25,032 nt of DNA from a virus. Shown one piece after another: positions 7,674 through 13,673 of the stretch. Location of the stretch: positions 1-25,032 of the IMG/VR virus record IMGVR_UViG_3300030109_005511; one strand, given 5' to 3'. The notes under the pieces were generated by a model, which saw only the letters and a list, made by a program, of their open reading frames with translations, had not been told where the DNA came from and searched no databases. A program made the position numbers and the translations under genes. Position 1 is the first letter of the stretch, and each line of letters begins with the position of its first letter.

Positions 7674-8335
7674 TGAGTTGCGTAGTTGAATCGGGTAAAG
7701 ATTGTGAACTAAAAGTTGGTTCGTCTATTCGTATTTATGATAACAAGCCTGCTGAGAAGGAGACAAAGCCCGTGTCAAACAAAACAAGTACAGAAAAAGC
7801 TGCCCCCACACCTGAACCTAAACCAGATCCTGTGCCTGTAGAGGCACCGAAACCTGAGCTAACGCCAGAGCCAGCCCCCCCAAAAGTCGAAACTGCAGCC
7901 ACTCCTGATGTACCTCAGTTGGTAGAGTCGGTTGGTGTGTCTCAGGATATTACAGCGGCTGCTGATGCAGCGAAAGAGTTGGGCGGAGACTATGCACCCA
8001 TGGTGGCAATCGCTTTGGCTGGAATGGCTGTAGCTGGTGGTTCAAAAGCTTGGAACTACTACCGTGACCGCGCTGAACAAAAACATGAACAAGAAATGCA
8101 GAAGCTCAAGATAGAAGCTCAATCACAAGGAATGGAAGGACAACAACCTCCTCCTTGCCAAGCTGCAAATCAAAAGCTTCAAGCTGAGTTGGACGATGTA
8201 AAGTCAAAGTTGAGCGCGGTGCAGAAGAAGACCTCGATGATTTCTGCTGACTTTGATGGTGAAGATGTCGAGCGTCAAATCAAACGCATGAAGAAAAGAA
8301 TCGACGAGTTGTTTGAGATTAATGAAGGAAAATGA
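7673..8335 (+). CDS. Pro-rich membrane protein with coiled coil
   Basis: The 220-residue product has a short Cys-containing N-terminus and a Pro/Glu/Lys/Ala-rich linker (about 25-75) resembling TonB-type periplasm-spanning linkers. A hydrophobic helix follows at about 108-124, and then a long charged coiled coil to the end. The ATG overlaps the stop of the candidate endolysin gene (TAATG). A role in lysis or envelope spanning is inferred from neighbours; no family is recognised. Confidence 0.55.
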   Translation: MSCVVESGKDCELKVGSSIRIYDNKPAEKETKPVSNKTSTEKAAPTPEPKPDPVPVEAPKPELTPEPAPPKVETAATPDVPQLVESVGVSQDITAAADAAKELGGDYAPMVAIALAGMAVAGGSKAWNYYRDRAEQKHEQEMQKLKIEAQSQGMEGQQPPPCQAANQKLQAELDDVKSKLSAVQKKTSMISADFDGEDVERQIKRMKKRIDELFEINEGK

Positions 8336-8706
8336 TTGTTACTGCCTTAGTTTTATTCGGCGCTATGGTGGTTCTACCTGCAGGATTGAGCTTTTTTATT
8401 GACGGTGAAGGCCACTCTCAAAAAAAGAAGTCTGCTCCCGTTAAGATTGTAGAGCCTAAGCCTGTTCCTGAACCGGAACCAGTTGTCGAACCGGAACCAG
8501 TTGTTGAAAAAGTTACTACGACGCTGGTGAAAATATCTCCTAAATGCGGAGACGAAGAGTCAGAAGAACGTCTTCGTGTGGCAAGCTTAGACTACTTGTC
8601 TAAAGTAAAAGATTTACCTCCTGACACTTCGTTTGAGATACAAGATTGCACTGATGAAGGCATTGTTGATATTGAGATAGTAGAAGTCTTAGGTAGCGAC
8701 GACTGA
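8332..8706 (+). CDS. Single-span membrane protein with Pro-Glu repeats
   Basis: The 124-residue product has an N-terminal hydrophobic helix (residues 2-23) and a basic patch. An EPEPVVEPEPVVE repeat at about 47-59 follows, then a compact acidic C-terminal domain with Cys72 and Cys106. The layout suggests a periplasmic domain held off the inner membrane by a stiff Pro-Glu linker. It is the last gene of the + strand late operon: its TGA ends at 8706 and the next base begins the stop of the opposing - strand gene. Confidence 0.55.
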   Translation: MIVTALVLFGAMVVLPAGLSFFIDGEGHSQKKKSAPVKIVEPKPVPEPEPVVEPEPVVEKVTTTLVKISPKCGDEESEERLRVASLDYLSKVKDLPPDTSFEIQDCTDEGIVDIEIVEVLGSDD

Positions 8707-9000
8707 TCATATAAGTTTAAGAATCAAACCCAATAGAGACACAACTAATGCAGAAAAAGAAAAGACCAGGGCTCGTCTACTGGCACGCCAACTGCGCTCA
8801 ACACCATGTCGCTTCAATTCAAAGTCGAAGTGATCTTCAGGAGTCCAATCAGGAATCTTCTGGAGATACTCCGAGCAAGCCCGGTGCTCCCAAAGAGCGT
8901 CCTCTGGAATCTGGAGCCCCCGGTACATTAAACAGGTCCCTGCCTGTTTGCTAGCTCCATCGTAGGATTTGTAGAATCCACATCGCCCACATCTGGCCAT
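8707..9000 (-). CDS. Small zinc-ribbon protein with C-terminal membrane anchor
   Basis: I start at the ATG ending at 9000 (MARCGRCGFY). A longer frame would begin inside the terminator hairpin. The 97-residue product has CGRC (Cys4, Cys7), Cys23 and Cys42 in the CxxC...GTC...AC-x-x-Y arrangement seen in many small phage proteins. A hydrophobic helix at about 77-96 could anchor it. Its stop abuts the opposing late operon's stop. It lies just downstream of an intrinsic terminator on the same strand. Its only -10-like sequence (TACACT at 9006-9011) would give an almost leaderless message. Function unknown. Confidence 0.55.
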   Translation of the reverse strand: MARCGRCGFYKSYDGASKQAGTCLMYRGLQIPEDALWEHRACSEYLQKIPDWTPEDHFDFELKRHGVERSWRASRRALVFSFSALVVSLLGLILKLI

Positions 9001-9013
9001 GCGATAGTGTAAC

Positions 9014-9050
9014 AAAAAAACCCCACTCAAGTTGTGACACTCAAGTGGGG
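9014..9050 (-). terminator. Rho-independent terminator of the DUF2589 cassette
   Basis: On the - strand a CCCCACT...AGTGGGG stem (9021-9027 with 9044-9050, 16-base loop) is followed by seven T residues. It ends transcripts coming from the 9242-10529 genes. It lies only 14 bases before the start of the 8707-9000 gene on the same strand. Confidence 0.8.
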
Positions 9051-9056
9051 CCAGGT

Positions 9057-9111
9057 TTTAATCCACAGGATTAAATTAATCTCAGCCTATCTGAGATTAA
9101 AATGTTTAAAC
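9057..9111. repeat. Cluster of three perfect palindromes
   Basis: Three perfect palindromes lie in 55 bases. TTTAATCC-ACA-GGATTAAA spans 9057-9075. TTAATCTCAG-CCTAT-CTGAGATTAA spans 9076-9100 with a 10-base-pair stem. GTTTAAAC spans 9104-9111. A further GGATTAA copy lies at 9126-9132, so that heptamer occurs three times counting its inverse. The segment encodes no protein I can support. Candidates are a regulatory RNA, a protein-binding island or a replication-origin-like site; the sequence does not decide between them. Confidence 0.7.
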
Positions 9112-9155
9112 CACCACCACAAAATGGATTAAGACCAAATGAGTCTATGCCTGTC

Positions 9156-9228
9156 GCCCCCCCCACCCGGTAGGAATCGCCCATGCTCATGCCCCGAGAA
9201 TGGGACAAGCGATATGGGTGGGGGGGGC
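9156..9228. other. Long imperfect hairpin closed by a 13-base-pair poly-C/poly-G stem
   Basis: GCCCCCCCCACCC (9156-9168) is perfectly complementary to GGGTGGGGGGGGC (9216-9228). Inside, ATCGC (9176-9180) pairs with GCGAT (9209-9213), and CCCAT (9180-9184) with ATGGG (9200-9204), although the two stems share one base. The whole could form a 73-base structured RNA or cruciform directly after the stop of the 9242 gene. The G-rich arm plus AGGGG at 9231-9235 could also form a G-quadruplex. There is no T-run after it on either strand, so it is not a classical terminator. Confidence 0.65.
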
Positions 9229-9241
9229 ACAGGGGACTTGA

Positions 9242-9847
9242 TTACTTCTTAGGTGGGGCGACACCTTGAGTAGGCGCAATAGCATCATTGAGCATGTCCA
9301 GAACCTTCATGAGGCCTTCTGGAGGTCCGTCATCGCGTGCAAGCACCTTAACGTCGTACTTTGCGCTGTTGTCGCTCTTACGGCTGTTCTCGCTGTGGTT
9401 AGCCACAGAGCCATGCACAGTGACCTCGCAAGAGAAGAGACCAGCGTTGTATTTAGCCTTAGCTGTAAGGTCAGCCTTACTGTCTGATGTGTTCTTACTT
9501 GACGTAGAGGACTTAACCTCCATGGTAAAGCGAACCTCTGCTTCCTTAACTGACAAAGATGGAGTGTTGATGATGGCAAGCAGTGGAACCTGGAGGTCCA
9601 CCTTCTGCATCGTTGTGTTTCCGGCAGCATCTTGGACTGGTTTATTGAAGCTAAAGTCTACGGTGCGGGCAGACATGATCTTGCCTGTAGCATCCGTATC
9701 AAGTCCGACATCTTGAATGAAATCGCTTGATGCCTTTGCAAGCAGTGTCTGAGCGTTACACGCAGCCTTAAGTGGGCCACCAATGAGTTGCTCCATTGGA
9801 AGGCCACCAAACTGTGATGACATTTGTACGAGGCCGGAATCTGCCAT
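9242..9847 (-). CDS. DUF2589-like protein
   Basis: The 201-residue product shows features I associate with the DUF2589 family: IGGPLKAACNAQTLLAKASSDFI (residues 22-44), a V-D-F-x-F strand (63-67), and the signature L-x-VPLLAIINTPSLSVKEAEVRF (about 85-107). A Ser/Thr/Lys/Asp-rich middle and a C-terminal PPEGLMKVLDML segment follow. The family's function is unknown to me; members occur mainly in bacterial chromosomes. AGGAGA lies five bases before the ATG. It is the downstream partner of a second, shorter protein with the same core and C-terminal motif. Family assignment is from memory of the motif, not a search. Confidence 0.62.
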   Translation of the reverse strand: MADSGLVQMSSQFGGLPMEQLIGGPLKAACNAQTLLAKASSDFIQDVGLDTDATGKIMSARTVDFSFNKPVQDAAGNTTMQKVDLQVPLLAIINTPSLSVKEAEVRFTMEVKSSTSSKNTSDSKADLTAKAKYNAGLFSCEVTVHGSVANHSENSRKSDNSAKYDVKVLARDDGPPEGLMKVLDMLNDAIAPTQGVAPPKK

Positions 9848-9856
9848 GATGTTCTC

Positions 9857-10351
9857 CTACGGAAGCAGTTTGATTAGCTGATCGTCGATTCTTGCATAAC
9901 CTTCTGGAGGCTCACTGCCCTTGAAGATCAGCTTGAGTTTAGCAGCATTGCTTTCTTTTTTAAACCACGATGGCGCATTCGAGCATGGCCGAACCATCAG
10001 TTTGCCTTTCTTCTTATCCGCAGTGAGGCCAGATATCTCCACAGACATTTCGACCTCAAGCGTATCCACCCGAAGGCTTTGACCAGTCGTGAGGGACTGG
10101 AGCGGTACTGGAACTCTTTTTTGTACCAGTACTCCATCTTCCCATGTTGGGATTTCCATGACGACCATACGAGGTGCATATATGTGTCTTCCGTCGTCAT
10201 CTGTAATGGGTTGACCCTTTTCATCGACCTTCAACTCCCAAAATTCTTGATTGGTAATTGAGTCGAGCTCATGACGCTCGGCAATATCAGTCGCAGCAAT
10301 GACTGCAGACTGAATTGAATGAACAATGTCGTCTAATGAGTGTTCAGCCAT
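9857..10351 (-). CDS. Second DUF2589-like protein, diverged paralogue of the 9242 gene
   Basis: The 164-residue product is acidic at the N-terminus. It contains VPVPLQSLTTGQSLRVDTLEVEMSVEI (about 80-106), which lines up with VPLLAIINTPSLSVKEAEVRFTMEV of its neighbour. It also ends with a matching PPEGYARIDDQLIKLLP segment. It lacks the GGPL...AQ helix of the longer protein. The ATG overlaps the end of the upstream FmdB-like gene by eight bases with little ribosome-site sequence, so coupled translation is likely. The two probably act together, perhaps as a hetero-oligomer; function unknown. Confidence 0.58.
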   Translation of the reverse strand: MAEHSLDDIVHSIQSAVIAATDIAERHELDSITNQEFWELKVDEKGQPITDDDGRHIYAPRMVVMEIPTWEDGVLVQKRVPVPLQSLTTGQSLRVDTLEVEMSVEISGLTADKKKGKLMVRPCSNAPSWFKKESNAAKLKLIFKGSEPPEGYARIDDQLIKLLP

Positions 10352-10529
10352 TCTTTAAACCGTAGTTATCCTTCGCCCAGCCGTCTCCTTTGAGCGAAAA
10401 GCTAGTCAAAGAGGGCTTTTTGTTCATCTGAGTCTGACATTTCTCGCAATTTGGCCATTTGTCTCCGAATTTCTGTAGAACTTCGCAGATTCGACCGCAG
10501 GAATTGCATTCGAACACATAAATAGGCAT
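10344..10529 (-). CDS. FmdB-type zinc ribbon protein
   Basis: I choose the ATG ending at 10529 (MPIYVFEC), not the TTG one codon upstream. The 61-residue product has the FmdB-like pattern: M-P-I-Y-x-F/Y-E-C-x-x-C-G (Cys8, Cys11), E-x-L-Q, a second C-x-x-C (Cys28, Cys31) and a C-terminal FSLKGDGWAKDNYG tail. Such small zinc ribbons are widespread in bacteria and phages, often as presumed regulators. It heads the three-gene cassette with the DUF2589-like pair and lies 20 bases downstream of an intrinsic terminator on its own strand. Confidence 0.8.
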   Translation of the reverse strand: MPIYVFECNSCGRICEVLQKFGDKWPNCEKCQTQMNKKPSLTSFSLKGDGWAKDNYGLKNG

Positions 10530-10549
10530 CAAACCGCCCTATCACGCAG

Positions 10550-10585
10550 AAAAAACCCACTGGTCAGCATAAACCAACCAGTGGG
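10550..10585 (-). terminator. Rho-independent terminator of the recombination operon
   Basis: On the - strand CCCACTGGT...ACCAGTGGG (10577-10585 with 10556-10564, 12-base loop) is followed by six T residues. It lies downstream of the 10629-11198 gene and immediately upstream of the FmdB-like gene, so the downstream cassette needs read-through or a promoter I do not see. Confidence 0.82.
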
Positions 10586-10628
10586 GACAAAAATGATAAT
10601 CACCCTTCAAAGTCTGAGGGAATCTCAT

Positions 10629-11198
10629 CTATTGAGGCGTCTGCTTCATCAGATCCTTCAGCTCAGAATCGTTTGAACTCGCACCTTGGGCTTGGATTGC
10701 CTCAATAAGTTCTTTGTTCGACCCAGACACGTCTACCTTCACATCGACGAGAGGTATGCCGTTTTGATATTGCAAGTCTTGCTCATTCTTTGTGTCAACA
10801 AATTTTACTGCAAGCATGATTGCGTCATCGCCACCTCTATTTGGTCGAACATCAGACTCAAAGTCCATGATGACCCAATCACCGTTAGGCTGACGGAGCC
10901 GAATGTGCTTAAGCATTGACTCAATCGTCTTGCCAATCTGTTCACGGTAGATTTCTTCATCTACAAAGTTGAGAACACCAGCAAGTCGCCATTCCACCTT
11001 CTCAAGCTTGGTTCGATAAGAAGCAAACTCTTTCCGTGCCTTCTTGTCGATTACCCTTTTTGACATTTCGTCTTTCAGAATATCCATAAGAATATTTGTC
11101 TGAATGATAAATTTCTTCTCGTTCGTAGGTCCAGCCTTTTCCGAGATCATCATCTTGTATGGTGAGAGATTATTAGCGGCTTGATCAAGCAAAGACAT
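10629..11198 (-). CDS. Unknown protein of the recombination operon; possible alternate-frame acidic tail
   Basis: The 189-residue product is a soluble alpha/beta protein with a basic helical middle (KRVIDKKARKEFASYRTKLEKVEWRL). Its two halves show no motif I know. It follows recT by eight bases and precedes the terminator, so it is probably an accessory factor of DNA recombination or repair. Oddity: in the -1 frame, 10600-10662 is open and would encode a tail ending DEADASIDEIPSDFEG, like the acidic ends of SSB-type proteins; the SSB here ends NDNEIPF. The annotated frame ends earlier, at 10629. A one-base indel or a frameshift near 10638-10662 would join them. Confidence 0.62.
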   Translation of the reverse strand: MSLLDQAANNLSPYKMMISEKAGPTNEKKFIIQTNILMDILKDEMSKRVIDKKARKEFASYRTKLEKVEWRLAGVLNFVDEEIYREQIGKTIESMLKHIRLRQPNGDWVIMDFESDVRPNRGGDDAIMLAVKFVDTKNEQDLQYQNGIPLVDVKVDVSGSNKELIEAIQAQGASSNDSELKDLMKQTPQ

Positions 11199-11206
11199 GA
11201 GTGCTC

Positions 11207-12091
11207 CTATGCAGTGAAGTCTTCTTCGGGTTCAGGCAGGTCGTTTTCTTTTGCCCTTTCAACTAAATCTTTAACCTTGGTCTTTCTTTTTGACTTTGGT
11301 TTAGGTTCAGCCTCTTGTACATCAATAACATTGTTTGGCTGTTGTGTGTTGTCCTGTTCAACAACATTGGTTTCGATTGCATCGATGCCTATTGAGTTGC
11401 CAAAGTCAGATTGAATGTCGTGCTGAAGAACAGCTGTAGTCTTTGGTGTAAGTGGCAAATATTTACAGATGCGACGAATGACCGTCTTTCGCCACATCTC
11501 TTCAGTGTGCTGAGACCATGGGCCAGAATCTGGACTACGAGATGACTTACGAATCTTATTGATTTGATCCTTACGCATGACCTCTACTTGACGTTGGCCA
11601 TCCTTAAAGAAACACACGGCATAAGCAAGCAGTAGGTTGCCAGGATTATCGTGACACTTCTTGTGGCGAAGAACCTCTCCGCTCTCGAGATCAAATGAGT
11701 GTTCAAACTCATCATTATCGTACACTACCTCGGCCTTGAAGTGCGCCACTTCTCCAGATCGTTTCACCAAGTCCATTAGGCCGGTGTACTCAATCCAAAG
11801 CTCTGCGTTGTAGCACTTACTTTTCTTGTCCCACATTGGAACGAGAGACGCGCGATGAAGGACCCCACCAGCAACCAAGTCGAGCTCACAGGCCTTAGCA
11901 AGAGCCATGTAAACAGACGTTGGGCTGCAGTTTACCAGTCGTTCGTTTTTGACGGCCTCAAACATTGCTACACGAATGATTCGATCTACGTCAGTTCCTT
12001 GTGGCGCGATCTTAATCAGACTGTTTTTCTTGCTTTCGAGGTACTCGTTTAACTGAGTGACCTTATCTCTAGTGCTTAGTGCGGTGCTCAT
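11207..12091 (-). CDS. recT: RecT-family single-strand annealing protein
   Basis: The 294-residue product has the RecT layout. It begins with an N-terminal helical region, then ALAKACELDLVAGG (residues 63-76), LWIEYTGLMDLVKRSG (98-113), and the diagnostic GPWSQHTEEMWRKTVIRRICKYLPLTP (190-216). The C-terminus is a charged tail ending PEPEEDFTA. RecT proteins bind single-stranded DNA ends and anneal them to homologous strands after 5'-to-3' resection. The ATG overlaps the exonuclease gene's stop by four bases (ATGA), the usual coupling of such pairs. The acidic tail may serve protein contacts. Confidence 0.92.
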   Translation of the reverse strand: MSTALSTRDKVTQLNEYLESKKNSLIKIAPQGTDVDRIIRVAMFEAVKNERLVNCSPTSVYMALAKACELDLVAGGVLHRASLVPMWDKKSKCYNAELWIEYTGLMDLVKRSGEVAHFKAEVVYDNDEFEHSFDLESGEVLRHKKCHDNPGNLLLAYAVCFFKDGQRQVEVMRKDQINKIRKSSRSPDSGPWSQHTEEMWRKTVIRRICKYLPLTPKTTAVLQHDIQSDFGNSIGIDAIETNVVEQDNTQQPNNVIDVQEAEPKPKSKRKTKVKDLVERAKENDLPEPEEDFTA

Positions 12092-13044
12092 GTTGCCTCT
12101 TTGATTCGAAGTATCCTACTTCCTGGTTGTTCTATTAAGTACTTTTCGTAGAGCTTGGGCTCTTTGTCTCTAAACTTTTGTTTATCGAACACCCTTCTCG
12201 GCTTGCTCATCTTCCAAGTTGCAACCCCTTGTATTCCTGAGTCTTCACCGATCTTTGCCCTTAACAGGTTCTCCATCTCTTTCTTTTCTGCGTCGAGCAC
12301 CTTTAATTCTTTTCGAACCTTCACGATTTTCTCGTGTAGATCTTTTTCAGCTACCGTTGCAACTCTTGGTGGATCGTCTTTGACCCTTGGGTTCATCTGA
12401 GAAAGCGCTTTCTTACATGCGTCGGTCGCGTCAACGTCTGGTGGTACTTCATCTTCAACGTGCTTGTTCCACCATGTTTCTGCTACATCTAATATAGATT
12501 TGCCTAAATCTTTGTCTCGCTCTAATCGATATACCCGAAAGTCATCGAGGCTAAACAATGTAGCGATATCCCAGTACGGGGCATCGAAAATCTCCATGTA
12601 GACTCTCATCTGAATCTCTACATCAAGTGGCACGTCCGTTGTTCCAGACTCTCCCCACCCAAATCGATAGCGCCTTGTTTTGGCATCCATTCCAAACCGA
12701 ACCCCGTTTTGTTCAATTAGTCGATCTGGCGTGCCGAAAATGCGTGGCCGAGATGGATGCCATGTCAGTCCCTCTTCCCAGAGCGTACACCCTTCCCCTA
12801 GATGGAGCTCATAAAACTCACAAACATACTTTTCCATTACTCGACCACGCATCAAAATCGCATCATCATAGTCTTCTGTTTCGTACAAGCCTGTTTTCTC
12901 AGACCAGAGTTTGAATAGACTATTTTCAAATGAACCAAGCTTTTCAGATTGTTCAGCACCAGCCATCATAATCGCGGCTATATCTGTGCCGCCCAAGCCT
13001 TTACGGCGCTCTTGCAGCCAAGCCTCACGCTCTTCCTGATTCAT
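12088..13044 (-). CDS. YqaJ/lambda-exo-type 5'-3' exonuclease
   Basis: I start at the ATG ending at 13044, which has GAGAGGAA upstream. A longer frame to 13119 would run through the promoter. The 318-residue product shows the YqaJ-type recombinase pattern: GLGGTDIAAI (residues 16-25), RGRVMEKYVCEFYE (66-79), GTPDRLI (104-110) with a probable metal-binding Asp, MDAKTR (119-124) and a Q145-containing helix. A coiled-coil extension completes the C-terminus. This nuclease would chew double-stranded ends to give single strands for RecT, which follows in a four-base overlap. It is the first gene of the operon. Confidence 0.88.
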   Translation of the reverse strand: MNQEEREAWLQERRKGLGGTDIAAIMMAGAEQSEKLGSFENSLFKLWSEKTGLYETEDYDDAILMRGRVMEKYVCEFYELHLGEGCTLWEEGLTWHPSRPRIFGTPDRLIEQNGVRFGMDAKTRRYRFGWGESGTTDVPLDVEIQMRVYMEIFDAPYWDIATLFSLDDFRVYRLERDKDLGKSILDVAETWWNKHVEDEVPPDVDATDACKKALSQMNPRVKDDPPRVATVAEKDLHEKIVKVRKELKVLDAEKKEMENLLRAKIGEDSGIQGVATWKMSKPRRVFDKQKFRDKEPKLYEKYLIEQPGSRILRIKEAT

Positions 13045-13062
13045 AGGTTCCTCTCTTCGGTG

Positions 13063-13091
13063 AGTGTACTGTTTAACTGAAAGTGTGTCAA
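13063..13091 (-). promoter_or_regulatory. Promoter of the recombination operon
   Basis: On the - strand TTGACA (13086-13091) is followed after exactly 17 bases by TACACT (13063-13068), about 20 bases before the exonuclease start. This is a strong sigma-70-like match. The -10 overlaps an AGTGTAC motif that recurs at the opposing promoter, suggesting repressor control. Confidence 0.75.
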
Positions 13092-13108
13092 GGAGCCACA
13101 CCCTAAGA

Positions 13109-13137
13109 TGGACAAACACAAACTATTTCGATAGTGT
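13109..13137 (+). promoter_or_regulatory. Promoter of the repressor gene
   Basis: On the + strand TGGACA (13109-13114) and TAGTGT (13132-13137) are 17 bases apart, giving transcription that starts about 15 bases before the repressor ATG at 13158. The -10 is embedded in CGATAGTGTACCA (13129-13141). CACACCC (13097-13103) and GGGTGTG (13147-13153) form a wider inverted repeat around this promoter. Confidence 0.6.
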
Positions 13138-13141
13138 ACCA
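13129..13141. repeat. Operator-like motif CGATAGTGTACCA
   Basis: This 13-base sequence matches 9002-9014 (CGATAGTGTAACA) at 12 of 13 positions. The second copy lies between the 9014-9050 terminator and the zinc-ribbon gene. Its AGTGTAC core occurs again at 13063-13069 over the -10 of the opposing promoter. Two of three copies overlap promoter -10 elements, so it may be the binding site of the neighbouring Cro/CI-like protein. Confidence 0.45.
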
Positions 13142-13157
13142 AACAAGGGTGTGTCTA

Positions 13158-13397
13158 ATGGTCATTACCGAGTATCGTAAAAGCCTCCCCGGTCGGAGTA
13201 CTCGAGTTAAGTTCATCAGCTGGTTGAATGGTGAACTGTGCAGGTTCGAGCTTCAGATCAGCATTGGGTACTTGCGAGATCTCGAGTATGGCAGAAAAAC
13301 ACCATCACTTCAGTTGGCTATTGGAATCGAAAGGGCAACTGGTGGTATTGTCTCAGTGAGAGAGTGGCCCGGTTTGAATCCACGTTTACGTTTATAA
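13158..13397 (+). CDS. Cro/CI-like helix-turn-helix repressor
   Basis: I start at ATG 13158, with AAGGG upstream; a GTG at 13134 lies inside the promoter. The 79-residue product has a Cro/C1-type core: ISIGYLRDLEYGRKTPSLQLA, followed by IERATGGIVSVREW, the last element being the usual I-x-x-A-T-G-G-x-V end of Cro-like domains. It is divergent from the exonuclease-recT operon across two face-to-face promoters, as expected for a protein that represses its own and the opposing promoter. Whether it governs lysogeny is open, since no integrase is in the window. Confidence 0.75.
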   Translation: MVITEYRKSLPGRSTRVKFISWLNGELCRFELQISIGYLRDLEYGRKTPSLQLAIGIERATGGIVSVREWPGLNPRLRL

Positions 13398-13409
13398 AGG
13401 AGTAATAAA

Positions 13410-13673
13410 ATGAGTGGAAGAATGAATCTTAAAGCACAGTTTGAAATGTTTCGAAAGGCCCGTAGGCCGAATAGATCTATTTTCGAGGGCAAGTGTTCGG
13501 TGTCGGCAATCGACACAATGTTTAAATACATCGATGTTTTAGAAGAAGACTTAGAGTCTGCGGAATCATCATTAGTAAAAGCTGAAGCTGCAGTAAAAAA
13601 AGCTTCTGCCAAAAAGGCACCAACTAAGAAAGCTCCGGCTAAGAAAAAGGCTCCGGCTAAAAAGAAGTCTTAA
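13410..13673 (+). CDS. Histone-H1-like Lys/Ala/Pro-tailed protein
   Basis: The 87-residue product has a ~65-residue helical N-terminal part with an acidic coiled-coil-like stretch (YIDVLEEDLESAESSLVKAE). It ends in a repetitive basic tail of K-K-A-P and A-K-K-K units. Such tails resemble eukaryotic H1 and bacterial H1-like DNA-compacting proteins. It likely binds DNA through the tail without sequence preference. It has a strong AAGGAG site and follows the repressor by 12 bases. The TAA is shared with the opposing gene through the palindrome TTAA at 13670-13673. Confidence 0.65.
   Translation: MSGRMNLKAQFEMFRKARRPNRSIFEGKCSVSAIDTMFKYIDVLEEDLESAESSLVKAEAAVKKASAKKAPTKKAPAKKKAPAKKKS

Noticed and set aside
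8478-8512. Short GAACCGGAACCAGTTGT-type tandem repeat as a CRISPR or regulatory repeat
   Set aside because: It is in frame and encodes the EPEPVV linker of the 8332 gene; no spacers are present.
8748-8954. + strand frame of 68 codons opposite the zinc-ribbon gene
   Set aside because: No ribosome site or recognisable sequence. The - strand frame has a sensible CxxC pattern and a membrane anchor.
9151-9235. Poly-C and poly-G runs as sequencing artefact only
   Set aside because: The two runs are perfectly complementary along 13 bases including the internal A/T, which random error would not produce. Exact run lengths still deserve checking.
9266-9716. Long + strand reading frames opposite the DUF2589-like gene
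   Set aside because: They are antisense to a gene with recognisable family motifs and a good ribosome site, and have no coherent composition or start signal of their own.
13045-13119. Longer N-terminus for the exonuclease
   Set aside because: The extra codons cover the TTGACA/TACACT promoter, and the family motif begins shortly after the ATG at 13044.
13134-13157. GTG start extending the Cro-like gene upstream
   Set aside because: It falls on the -10 region and transcription start of the gene's own promoter. ATG 13158 has a better ribosome site.
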